A stretch of 64,000 nt of DNA, taken from NCBI RefSeq assembly GCF_002109495.1, contig NZ_LVJN01000015.1, forward strand, positions 372,001-436,000, written 5' to 3'. This stretch comes from Magnetofaba australis IT-1 (GTDB taxonomy: Bacteria; Pseudomonadota; Magnetococcia; Magnetococcales; Magnetococcaceae). The notes below the pieces were generated by a model. The model was given only the letters and a program-made list of their open reading frames with translations. It searched no databases and had not been told where the DNA came from. The position numbers and the translations under genes were made by a program. Numbering within the stretch: position 1 is the first letter of the stretch; every line of letters begins with the position of its first letter. Shown one piece after another: positions 57,024-64,000 of the stretch.

Positions 57024-58079
57024 ATGACGCATGCGCTTTTTTCGACTTCCCAAATGGGCTTTGGCCCCTTTTTTCAGCAACAACTCTCGCTGGATGAGTT
57101 CGACGCCGCCACGCCCGCGCGGGTGACCGCGCGCGATGGGTTGATTCTGCAACTCATCACGCCCAGCGGCTTTCAGCGCCTGACGCTGCCCGGCGGCTGG
57201 CGGGCGCTGCCCGTCGACGAGCAGCCGGTGGTGGGCGACTGGCTGCTGCTGGATGCGGCGGGCGTTGCGCAGCGACTGCTGGAACGCAGCAGCTTTCTGG
57301 CGCGCCGCGCCGCCGGTCATGGGCATCATCTGCAACCCATGGCGGCCAATCTCTCCACCCTGTTTATCGTCACCTCGTGCAATCAGGATTTTAACCCCTC
57401 GCGGCTGGAGCGCTATCTTACCCTGGCGCAGGAGGGCGGCGCAGCGCCGGTGATTGTGCTGACCAAGGCGGATCTGCTGGAGAATCCGGCGGATCTGCTG
57501 CGACAGGCGCAGCGGTTGGCCCCGGGGCTGATCGCGCTGGCGTTGGACGCCCGCCAAACCGAGGCGCGCACTCTGCTGGCGCCGTGGTTGGGGGAGGGTG
57601 AAACGGTGGCGTTTGTGGGCTCCTCCGGGGTGGGCAAATCCACCCTCATTAACACTCTGCGTGGCGAGGCGGCGCAGGCCACCGGGGCGATCCGTGAAGA
57701 CGACGCCCATGGGCGACACACCACCACCAGTCGCCAATTGTTGCCGCTGGAGGGCGGCGCCTGGCTGCTGGATACGCCAGGCATGCGCGAGTTGCGGGTG
57801 GAGGCGTCCGACGCCGGATTGGAGGCGGTGTTTGCCGACGTCGCCGCGTTGGCGGAGCGGTGCCGCTTCCGCGATTGCGGGCATCAGCAGGACGACGGCT
57901 GTGCGGTGCGCGCGGCGGTGGATGATGGCGAGATCGATGTGCGGCGGCTGGAGAATTTTCTCAAGCTGCAGCGCGAGCAGGGGTATCTGCGCGAGTCGGC
58001 GCATGAGAGTCGCGACCGCCAGCGCAAATTCTCCAAAATGGTCAATTCCGCCAAAGTGACCAAGTTCGGCAGGAGGTAG
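57024..58079 (+). CDS. rsgA: Small ribosomal subunit GTPase RsgA
   Basis: 351 residues from the ATG at 57024 (GAGG upstream); an in-frame TTG at 56979 is less likely. Circularly permuted GTPase: G4 VLTKADL comes first, then G1 FVGSSGVGKSTLIN and G3 LLDTPGMREL. It has an N-terminal OB fold and a C-terminal zinc knuckle (CRFRDCGHQQDDGC). It helps the late maturation of the 30S subunit. A GCCCGGC/GCCGGGC stem lies upstream at about 56957, with no obvious role. Confidence 0.96.
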   Translation: MTHALFSTSQMGFGPFFQQQLSLDEFDAATPARVTARDGLILQLITPSGFQRLTLPGGWRALPVDEQPVVGDWLLLDAAGVAQRLLERSSFLARRAAGHGHHLQPMAANLSTLFIVTSCNQDFNPSRLERYLTLAQEGGAAPVIVLTKADLLENPADLLRQAQRLAPGLIALALDARQTEARTLLAPWLGEGETVAFVGSSGVGKSTLINTLRGEAAQATGAIREDDAHGRHTTTSRQLLPLEGGAWLLDTPGMRELRVEASDAGLEAVFADVAALAERCRFRDCGHQQDDGCAVRAAVDDGEIDVRRLENFLKLQREQGYLRESAHESRDRQRKFSKMVNSAKVTKFGRR

Positions 58080-58148
58080 GTGGGGCGTCGTGGCGCGCGG
58101 TGGGGGGATTCCCGTCGCCGCGCGCCAACGCATTCCCGTCTCGACTGA

Positions 58149-58311
58149 ACGGCCAATGTCTGCGTGACGCAGGTTCGGCTCGCGCTGACTATTGGCCGCC
58201 GACTGGTCGGCGGCGGGGTCTGGGGCCTGCGGCCCCAGCGGGGCGTGGGGCGGCGCCCCACGGTGTGGCTTTTGATGTTTGGGAGCTCGAGGGCGAAGCC
58301 CTCGATATCTT
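58149..58311 (+). repeat. Intergenic hairpin repeat, copy 10
   Basis: Box CGGCCAATGTCTGCGTGACG, the GCCGCCGACTGGTCGGCGGC hairpin, a GGGGTCTGGGGCC hairpin, GTGGGGC/GCCCCAC, then the GAGGGCGAAGCCCTC hairpin and GATATCTT. It lacks the GATTCGG module, so it shows the element without it. Confidence 0.85.
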
Positions 58312-58373
58312 ATTGCTTTCCAATGTTCACTTCTGAATGCTAACGCCTATATGAGAACAGAACTGGAGAGACA

Positions 58374-58781
58374 ATGCGCTATCAATTGCATATCGCTACG
58401 CAGGCGCGGGAAGAGCTGATCGACATCACCGCACAGGTGGCCGACTGCGTCAAACGCTGCGGGGTCAAAGATGGCTTGGTGAGCGTCTACGCCCAGGGCG
58501 CTACGGGGGCGATCATGATTCAGGAGAATTGGGATGATAGCGTGCAGCGGGATGTGGTCAATCTGCTGCGCCAGATGATCCCCCAAGGGGTGTGGCTGCA
58601 TGACCAGCAGGATGGCAACGGCGACGCCCACCTGAAGGCGGGGCTGGTGGGTCCGTCGGAGACTATACCGCTGATTGACGGCGCGTTGGGGTTGTCGCGT
58701 TGGCAGAACATCTTCTTCTGTGAATTCGACGGACCACGGGCGCAGCGCCCCATTGTGTGCACGATTCTGGCGGATCGCTAA
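58374..58781 (+). CDS. yjbQ: YjbQ-family (UPF0047) protein
   Basis: 135 residues, the full family length. LIDITAQVADCVKRCGVKDGLVSVYAQGATGAIMIQEN is typical, with HLKAGLVGPSETIPLIDGALGLSRWQNIFFCEFDG and the closing RPIVCTILADR. The YjbQ/UPF0047 family can show weak thiamine-phosphate synthase activity, but its real role is unsettled. CTGGAGAG precedes the ATG. A strong hairpin follows the stop. Confidence 0.93.
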   Translation: MRYQLHIATQAREELIDITAQVADCVKRCGVKDGLVSVYAQGATGAIMIQENWDDSVQRDVVNLLRQMIPQGVWLHDQQDGNGDAHLKAGLVGPSETIPLIDGALGLSRWQNIFFCEFDGPRAQRPIVCTILADR

Positions 58782-58791
58782 AACGCAGAGC

Positions 58792-58822
58792 GCGCGCGGG
58801 GCGAAGAGTTCGCCCCGCGCGC
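58792..58822 (+). terminator. Hairpin after yjbQ, probable terminator
   Basis: A 14-bp perfect stem, GCGCGCGGGGCGAA with TTCGCCCCGCGCGC, has a three-base loop and starts 11 bases past the stop. No T-run follows, so it may act as an mRNA 3' end stabiliser instead. Confidence 0.55.
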
Positions 58823-58853
58823 TATAGCGAGTCAAAACCAAAACTGCACAGAA

Positions 58854-59014
58854 CGGCCAGTGTTTGCGTGATGGAGGTTCAGCTTGCGCTGACTATTGGC
58901 CGCCGACTAGTCGGCGGCGGGGTCTGGGGTCCGCGACCCCAGCGGGGTGTGGGGCGGCGCCCCACGGTGTGGTAGTTGGTCTTGGGAGCTTGAGGGCAAA
59001 GCCCTCGATATCTT
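58854..59014 (+). repeat. Intergenic hairpin repeat, copy 11
   Basis: Same order as copy 10 with point changes: box CGGCCAGTGTTTGCGTGATG, GCCGCCGACTAGTCGGCGGC, GGGGTCTGGGGTC/GACCCC, GTGGGGC/GCCCCAC, then a GAGGGCAAAGCCCTC hairpin and GATATCTT. In the second stem, arm changes are matched on both sides. Confidence 0.85.
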
Positions 59015-59067
59015 TCATTCCCAATACGCAAACTGTCCGATTCTGATTTCAACTGACAATATTCTCC

Positions 59068-59706
59068 TTAGCCGGTCACCACCACCTGGCCGTCGCGCAC
59101 TTCGGCGGGAACTTCGCGCAGGCTGGGCTTGCCTGCGGGGTCGGGGCCGACGCATTTGCCGGAGGCCAGATCAAACACCCAGTTGTGGATGCGGCACTCG
59201 ACCTGCTCGCCATGGTCGATGCCTTTGCACAGGCTGGTGCGGGCGTGGGAGCAGTGGTTGTCATACACCTTCACGCTGGTCTCGTCAGGGCGATAGACGA
59301 TGACGTCGCCGGTGGCGCGGGAGACGCACTGCATCTTCTTGATGGGGAAGTCGGTCAGCGCGCCCAGCACCGGGTCGGCGGCGGGGGCGGGCTCGGCGTC
59401 GGGAACTTCCGGCAGCAATTCCAGCTCATTCAACACCACAATGGCGTCCAGCACCTTGTTCAGACCGGCGGCGGGGAAGGCCATCAGCACGGCGTCGAGG
59501 ATCTCCTCCTTGGTGGCCCCGGCTTTGAGCGCCTTGGGCGCATACTGACGCAGACCGCGCTCGGTGCCGACGCTGATCTTGGTGACGATCTGGATCAGGT
59601 GGCGGGTTTTGTCGTCGAGGGCCTGCACGCTGTGTTTGTAGAAGCCCAGCAGATTGGTGGCCGCCTCGGGGCGGGTCGCGGCCAGATAGCGCAAAGCTTT
59701 GGACAT
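59068..59706 (-). CDS. AhpD/carboxymuconolactone-decarboxylase-like domain fused to a Rieske [2Fe-2S] domain
   Basis: 212 residues from the ATG at 59706 with GGAGAC upstream. Residues about 5-95 are an AhpD/CMD-type helical domain (LDDKTRHLIQIVTKISVGTERGL, then GATKEEILDAVLMAFPAAGLNKVLDAI). The redox CxxC of AhpD is absent. After a proline/alanine linker (about 108-118), residues 122-212 are a Rieske ferredoxin domain with HCSHARTSLCKG and VECRIHNWVFDLASG, giving the CxH and CxxH cluster ligands. Probably an electron carrier or a regulatory oxidase partner. Single gene; no oxygenase nearby. Confidence 0.85.
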   Translation of the reverse strand: MSKALRYLAATRPEAATNLLGFYKHSVQALDDKTRHLIQIVTKISVGTERGLRQYAPKALKAGATKEEILDAVLMAFPAAGLNKVLDAIVVLNELELLPEVPDAEPAPAADPVLGALTDFPIKKMQCVSRATGDVIVYRPDETSVKVYDNHCSHARTSLCKGIDHGEQVECRIHNWVFDLASGKCVGPDPAGKPSLREVPAEVRDGQVVVTG

Positions 59707-59879
59707 CGGATTCTGTCTCCATGAGGGGGACCGGCGCACGCGGCGCGCGCTGGCGCAAATTTTGGGTCACACGCATTGGTACGCTGTGTGGGGCGGGATT
59801 TCAAGGGGTGCTGACGCTCTCCGCTCCATGATCCAAATCCCGTGTCAAGCAATTTTTGGGAACTAATCGATTTTGTTCC

Positions 59880-59908
59880 TTGACAAAGTCAAGGTCAGAC
59901 AACAGAAT
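59880..59908 (+). promoter_or_regulatory. Candidate sigma-70 promoter and overlapping operator for yqeY-dnaG-rpoD
   Basis: A perfect TTGACA, exactly 17 bases, then CAGAAT. The minus-35 lies in a perfect palindrome, CCTTGAC-AAA-GTCAAGG (59878-59894), so a repressor could block it. The message would have a leader of about 285 bases to yqeY. The rest of the 492-base gap 59707-60198 shows no gene. Confidence 0.5.
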
Positions 59909-60198
59909 CCCGCTTCCAAATCCGACTGGCTTCTTATTCATAAGCCCGTTCGGACCACGCCAGGGATTCAGGCTGGGGAGACCATCGCGCAAGAGCCGGT
60001 TACGCGCCGCGCTCACACCGCATCCACAGGAGCCGCATCAGCCTAACCCCGTTGCATCGCCGCATGTGACTGACCCGCTGACGTCCTCCTCTTTCGGTCG
60101 CGCCCCCCAGAAAATTGATTGACGACATTGCGCCGTTTCCTGGCCAGTCGTCGTCGTCAGCCAAAATTGGAATAAGCCAGAGTTGGATTGAGAGATTT

Positions 60199-60648
60199 AT
60201 GACGATTTCCCAACGCATCTCCGATGATCTGAAAACCGCCATGCGCGCCAAGGACAGCGCTCGCACCGGCGCCCTGCGCATGCTGCGCGCGGCGATCCTC
60301 AATGAGGAGAAGTCCGGCGGCAAAGCGATGACGGAAGCCGACGCCATTCGCGTGGTGCGCGCGCAGATCAAGCAGCGTCGCGACTCCGCAGAGGCGTTCC
60401 GCAACGCCGGCCGCGAAGAGTCCGCCGACAAGGAGCTGGGCGAGATCGCGGTGCTGGAAGAGTATCTGCCGCCAGCCCTCTCCGAAGAGCAGATGAGCGC
60501 CATCGTCGACGCCGCCATCGCCGCCGCCGGGGCAGCCTCCATCAAGGAGATGGGCAAGGTGATGGGCCAGCTCAAAGGCTCGGTGCCGGAAGGGGCCGAT
60601 ATGGGCGCCCTGTCGGCGCTGGTGAAAAAGCGTCTGGCGGGCGCGTAA
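60199..60648 (+). CDS. yqeY: GatB/YqeY-domain protein
   Basis: 149 residues from the ATG at 60199; the in-frame codons upstream to 60115 look non-coding. MTISQRISDDLKTAMRAKDSARTGALRMLRAAI is the family start; EYLPPALSEEQMSAIVDAAI and the C-terminal GADMGALSALVKKRL follow. The fold matches the tRNA-binding tail of GatB. It often precedes dnaG and rpoD, as here, in place of rpsU. Function is unproven; a link to tRNA amidation is suggested. Confidence 0.94.
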   Translation: MTISQRISDDLKTAMRAKDSARTGALRMLRAAILNEEKSGGKAMTEADAIRVVRAQIKQRRDSAEAFRNAGREESADKELGEIAVLEEYLPPALSEEQMSAIVDAAIAAAGAASIKEMGKVMGQLKGSVPEGADMGALSALVKKRLAGA

Positions 60649-60730
60649 GACACTGTGTCCCCCTCTTCGGGGGCGGATGGCGCGCGCCTGGCGGGAGTTG
60701 TTGCGCACACTATCCGGTTAAGAGGGGCAT

Positions 60731-62641
60731 ATGGCGCGATTCGATGACAACTTCCTGTTGGCCCTGCGCGAGCGGGTGGACCTGGTGGCGGTCATCGAGC
60801 GCGTCACGCCGCTGAAAAAACGCGGCGCCAACTGGTTGGGACTCTGCCCGTTCCACCAGGAGAAATCCCCCTCATTCAATGTGCGGCCCGATAAGGGCTT
60901 CTATAAATGCTTCGGTTGCGGCGCCCACGGCGACGCCATCGACTTTGTCATGCAGGCGCGGGGATTGCCGTTCCCGGAGGCGGTGGAGGCGCTGGCCATG
61001 GAGGCGGGGATGCCCCTGCCGGAGCCGGACCAGCCCAACCCGCAGCGCGATCGCGAACGCCAGGAGCGCGACCGTCTGCTGCTGCTGCTGGCCGAGGCCA
61101 AAGGCTACTTTCGCCGCCAACTGCACGAACCGGCGGGGGAGCGCGCGCGGCGCTATCTGCACGGGCGCGGGCTGTCGGCGGACACCATAGCGCGGTTTGA
61201 GATCGGTTATGCGCCGCCGGGCTGGCGCAATCTGCTGGATCGTTTGGGCGGCGGAGAAGCGGCGGTTGTCGCGTTGGAGCAAGCAGGGCTGGTGGTGCGC
61301 AAGGAGGAGGGCAACGTCTACGACCGCTTCCGCGACCGCATCATCTTCCCCATCCACGACCAGCGCGGGCGCTGCGTAGGGTTTGGCGGGCGGTTGTTGG
61401 GCGACGGCAAGCCCAAGTACATCAACTCGCCGGAGACGCGGCTGTACAGCAAGAGCGAGATTCTGTACGGCATGAATATCGCCCAGGAGCAGTTGGCGCG
61501 CCATCCGCGCCTGCTGGTCACCGAAGGGTATATGGACGCCATCGCCATCGCCGAGCGCGGCGTGCTGCCGGTGACCGCCACCCTGGGCACGGCAGTGACT
61601 GAACAGCATATGCGGCTGATCTGGAGCCGCGCCAAGCAGGTGGTGTTCTGCTTCGATGGCGACAACGCCGGACGCAAGGCCGCCTGGCGCGCCCTGGAGC
61701 GGGTGATGGATGGCCTGCAGGCCGATCGTCATGCGCGCTTTCTGTTTCTGCCCGAGGGCGAGGATCCCGACTCGCTGGTGCGGCGCGAGGGCGAAGCGGC
61801 GTTTATGACGCGGCTGGATGACGCCGATACGCCGGTGGATCTGCTGGTGCGGGGGCTGGCCGAGGATCTGGATCTGGCGGCGCCGGAGGGGCGCGCGGCG
61901 CTCAGTCACCGGGCGCGGCCTCTGCTGGAGCAGGTGGCCGATCCGCTGCTGCGCGAATTGATGGCCGAGGAGTTGGGCGCGCGTCTGGGCGGTTTAACCG
62001 CCGGGCAGGTGCTGCGCGGCGAGCGCGCCCAGCGCAGCGGCGGCTGGCCAGATCGTTCAGGCGGCGGACGCGGGGCGTGGCGCGACCGACCCGCAGGCGG
62101 CGGGCGTGGGGAGTGGCGTGATCGGAATCAAAGCGGCGCGCCCATGGGGCAGCCCCCTCAATGGCGTCGACGCGACAGCGCGCAGGGCGCCGATGGCGGG
62201 CGCGATCACGATCAGGCGCTCATGGGGCTGCTGCTCAAACACCCCCGTTTGACGCTGGAGCATGAAGAGGATTTGGCCAAGCTGCGGTTGAAAAATCCTC
62301 AACTTCAGCAGCTTTTGACCGAACTGTTGGAGAGGGGCTTTCATCGCGATCCCGCCGATGAGGGGCCCTGGTCCTTCGACGGCATGGACGATGCGCTGCG
62401 CCAGTTGGCCAAGCGCATAACGCAAAACGAAGAGGCGGAGTTGGAGTCGCAAGCCTCGGAGTTGCGCGGTTGCCTGCTCACCATGATCGAGCGCGGCATC
62501 CAGCGGGAGTACGACCAGCTCATGGCTGGACTGGCCCACGCGGCCAACGACCAGGTCAACGCCATGATGAGTCGTATGAGCGTGCTCAAGCAGGAGATCA
62601 CCAGCCTGCAACAGCGCCGTGGAGATGGACGCTACCTGTAG
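60731..62641 (+). CDS. dnaG: DNA primase
   Basis: 636 residues. It makes RNA primers at the replication fork. The zinc-binding domain has CPFH (Cys39, His42) and CFGCG (Cys60, Cys63). The catalytic core has a TOPRIM domain (LLVTEGYMDAIAIAERGVLPVTATLGTAVT, then VFCFDGDNAGRKAAWRALE). A glycine/arginine-rich linker (about 440-475) leads to a helicase-binding C-terminal domain with HPRLTLEHEEDLAKL. It starts 82 bases after yqeY with AGAGGGG upstream. Confidence 0.97.
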   Translation: MARFDDNFLLALRERVDLVAVIERVTPLKKRGANWLGLCPFHQEKSPSFNVRPDKGFYKCFGCGAHGDAIDFVMQARGLPFPEAVEALAMEAGMPLPEPDQPNPQRDRERQERDRLLLLLAEAKGYFRRQLHEPAGERARRYLHGRGLSADTIARFEIGYAPPGWRNLLDRLGGGEAAVVALEQAGLVVRKEEGNVYDRFRDRIIFPIHDQRGRCVGFGGRLLGDGKPKYINSPETRLYSKSEILYGMNIAQEQLARHPRLLVTEGYMDAIAIAERGVLPVTATLGTAVTEQHMRLIWSRAKQVVFCFDGDNAGRKAAWRALERVMDGLQADRHARFLFLPEGEDPDSLVRREGEAAFMTRLDDADTPVDLLVRGLAEDLDLAAPEGRAALSHRARPLLEQVADPLLRELMAEELGARLGGLTAGQVLRGERAQRSGGWPDRSGGGRGAWRDRPAGGGRGEWRDRNQSGAPMGQPPQWRRRDSAQGADGGRDHDQALMGLLLKHPRLTLEHEEDLAKLRLKNPQLQQLLTELLERGFHRDPADEGPWSFDGMDDALRQLAKRITQNEEAELESQASELRGCLLTMIERGIQREYDQLMAGLAHAANDQVNAMMSRMSVLKQEITSLQQRRGDGRYL

Positions 62642-62733
62642 TGTAGGGCGGCGCGCCCAACCGGATTAATTGACGATTTGGCGTGACGGCGTTGCGATCT
62701 CTTCGCTTCGACGTCGCCAGGAAAGCTTGTTAG

Positions 62734-64000
62734 ATGCTCATGACCGACAGCCAACGGAACGCCAGAAACATGTCCCAGGAAGAGACCAAGCTTGACCACA
62801 TGAAACAGCTCATTGCGCGCGGCAAGGAGCGGGGATTTCTGACCTACGATGAGGTCAATGACGTGCTGCCGGAGGACATCAGCTCCGGCGATCAGATCGA
62901 AGACGTCATGGGCGTGCTCGACGGCATGGGCATCAATTTGGTGGAGTCCGATGACGACGATGAGACGCCGCGCAAGAGCGGCGGGCGCCCGCGTTCGAGC
63001 AGTTTGGGCGATCTGGAGGAGATCTCCAGCGACGATGATGAAAGCGAAGATGACAACTTCGAAGAGGGCGGCTCCGGGCGCAGCGAGTCGGGCATCGAAG
63101 ATATCGACCTGGGCAAGACCGACGATCCGGTGCGCATGTACCTGCGGGAGATGGGCTCGGTGGAGCTGCTCACCCGCGAAGGCGAAATCGCCATCGCCAA
63201 GCGCATTGAAGAGGGCTGCAATGAGGTGATTGCGGCCATCTGCGATGCGCCCTGCACCTTCCAGGAGATCATGGGGCTGGCCGACAAACTGCGTTTGGGC
63301 GAGGTCTCCTTGCGCGACGTGTTGGATATCTCCACGCCCCAGGATGGTGAAGAGGGCGAGGTCTCCGACGACGAGAGCAACGACGACGATGACGACGAGA
63401 ACGAAGAGAGCGCCGAAGATCAGAACGAGGATGATGACGATTACGACGCCATAGACGACGAAGATGGCGACGAGTCGAACAAAAAGGTCGCCGCCAAAGC
63501 CAGCGAAACGAGCGCGCCCCAGGCCGAAGGGCAGGAGGCCAGCGCCAGCGCCAGCGAAAGCGACAACGAGAGCGATAACGAACAGTTCCGCGAACTGCTG
63601 GAGCAGACCCAGGCCACGTTCGACGCGGTGGCCGCCGAATACGCCAAGTTGCAGGAGATTCATGAGCCGTTGGTGGCGGCGCAACTGGCTGGCGACAAAA
63701 AGAAAGAGACCAAACTCCAGAAGGAGTATGACGAGCATAAGGCCGCCATGGTGGATATGGTCGCCTCCATCAAATTCTCGCCGCGTCAGCGCGAGCGCTT
63801 GGTGGATCGCATCAAACTGCTGGTTTCTCTGGTGCGCGAACAGGAGCAGAAGATCGTCTTCATCGCCGAACGCTGTGGCGTGGACAAGGGCGCCTTTGTC
63901 GAGGCGTTCAAAGGCAATGAGGGCAATGAAGAGTGGATTGAGGGTTACGCCAGCGCCAAACAGGCCGGGTGGAAGCGGTTCTACGCCCGCGCCGATGAGG
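62734..64000 (+). CDS. rpoD: Primary sigma factor RpoD (sigma-70), 3' part beyond the window
   Basis: The frame is open from ATG 62734 (or 62740) to the window end, giving 422 residues so far. CAGGAAAG lies upstream. Region 1.1 begins HMKQLIARGKERGFLTYDEVNDVLP. Region 1.2 is TDDPVRMYLREMGSVELLTREGEIAIAKRIEEG. A long non-conserved region follows with an extreme acidic run (about 210-250) and alanine/serine-glutamate stretches, then FSPRQRERLVDRIKLLVSLV. DNA- and promoter-binding regions 2 to 4 lie outside the window. It follows dnaG by 92 bases in the usual operon. Confidence 0.95.
   Translation, partial: MLMTDSQRNARNMSQEETKLDHMKQLIARGKERGFLTYDEVNDVLPEDISSGDQIEDVMGVLDGMGINLVESDDDDETPRKSGGRPRSSSLGDLEEISSDDDESEDDNFEEGGSGRSESGIEDIDLGKTDDPVRMYLREMGSVELLTREGEIAIAKRIEEGCNEVIAAICDAPCTFQEIMGLADKLRLGEVSLRDVLDISTPQDGEEGEVSDDESNDDDDDENEESAEDQNEDDDDYDAIDDEDGDESNKKVAAKASETSAPQAEGQEASASASESDNESDNEQFRELLEQTQATFDAVAAEYAKLQEIHEPLVAAQLAGDKKKETKLQKEYDEHKAAMVDMVASIKFSPRQRERLVDRIKLLVSLVREQEQKIVFIAERCGVDKGAFVEAFKGNEGNEEWIEGYASAKQAGWKRFYARADE

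Overview
The window is GC-rich bacterial chromosome with almost no free space. The two ends were cut arbitrarily: the genome continues to the left of base 1, and rpoD runs off the right edge. The gene set points to a Gram-negative proteobacterium. It has LpxC for lipid A, meso-DAP-type MurE, NtrYX with an NtrX lacking the GAFTGA loop (an alphaproteobacterial trait), type A RNase P RNA, yqeY-dnaG-rpoD, and many PAS/CHASE/GGDEF signalling proteins. An Alphaproteobacteria-related lineage such as the magnetotactic cocci (Magnetococcales) would fit. That name is an inference from memory, not something the sequence proves.

Region 1 (1-4696) is the right end of an integrated island. It holds an XRE regulator, a membrane-anchored DUF2726 protein, a DUF4297/Cap4-type nuclease, a zinc-hook SMC/Rad50-like ATPase and a YefM/YoeB toxin-antitoxin pair. 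The middle genes are visibly AT-rich. The island ends in a 48-bp copy of the 3' half of a tRNA-Arg(ACG) gene followed by that tRNA's terminator, so this is an attachment site. The nuclease plus ATPase pair looks like a Lamassu/ABC-three-component type anti-phage system.

Region 2 (4949-22655) carries an unknown membrane protein, then a minus-strand signalling operon (CHASE-PAS5-kinase-REC2-HPt, REC-GGDEF, REC-kinase). A CBS protein, a B12-binding radical SAM enzyme, a TusA-like plus PP-loop sulfur-transfer pair and hemB follow. Then come a plus-strand PP2C phosphatase and cyclase-FHA pair, a GT-B glycosyltransferase-like gene and HigBA.

Region 3 (22686-48396, all minus strand) is a complete division and cell-wall (dcw) cluster. 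In transcription order it reads rsmH, ftsL, ftsI, murE, murF, mraY, murD, ftsW, murG, murC, murB, ddl, ftsQ, ftsA, ftsZ, lpxC. It continues through a DUF4390 gene into ntrY and ntrX and two tiny coupled genes. Many junctions are 4-base ATGA overlaps. ntrX carries an apparent one-base frameshift. mraZ is absent, and the cluster starts next to rnpB.

Region 4 (48681-64000) has rnpB, a class II c-type cytochrome, an unknown protein, and a second signalling group (heme-bearing SpoIIE-type phosphatase, hybrid kinase, periplasmic solute-binding protein). It also has an esterase, rsgA, a YjbQ protein, an AhpD-Rieske fusion, and the yqeY-dnaG-rpoD macromolecular-synthesis operon.

The most striking unexplained signal is a family of about eleven intergenic repeats built from short perfect hairpins. 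Hairpin arms change while pairing is kept, and one internal 71-72 bp module occurs in both orientations. The copies sit between genes, four of them inside the dcw cluster.
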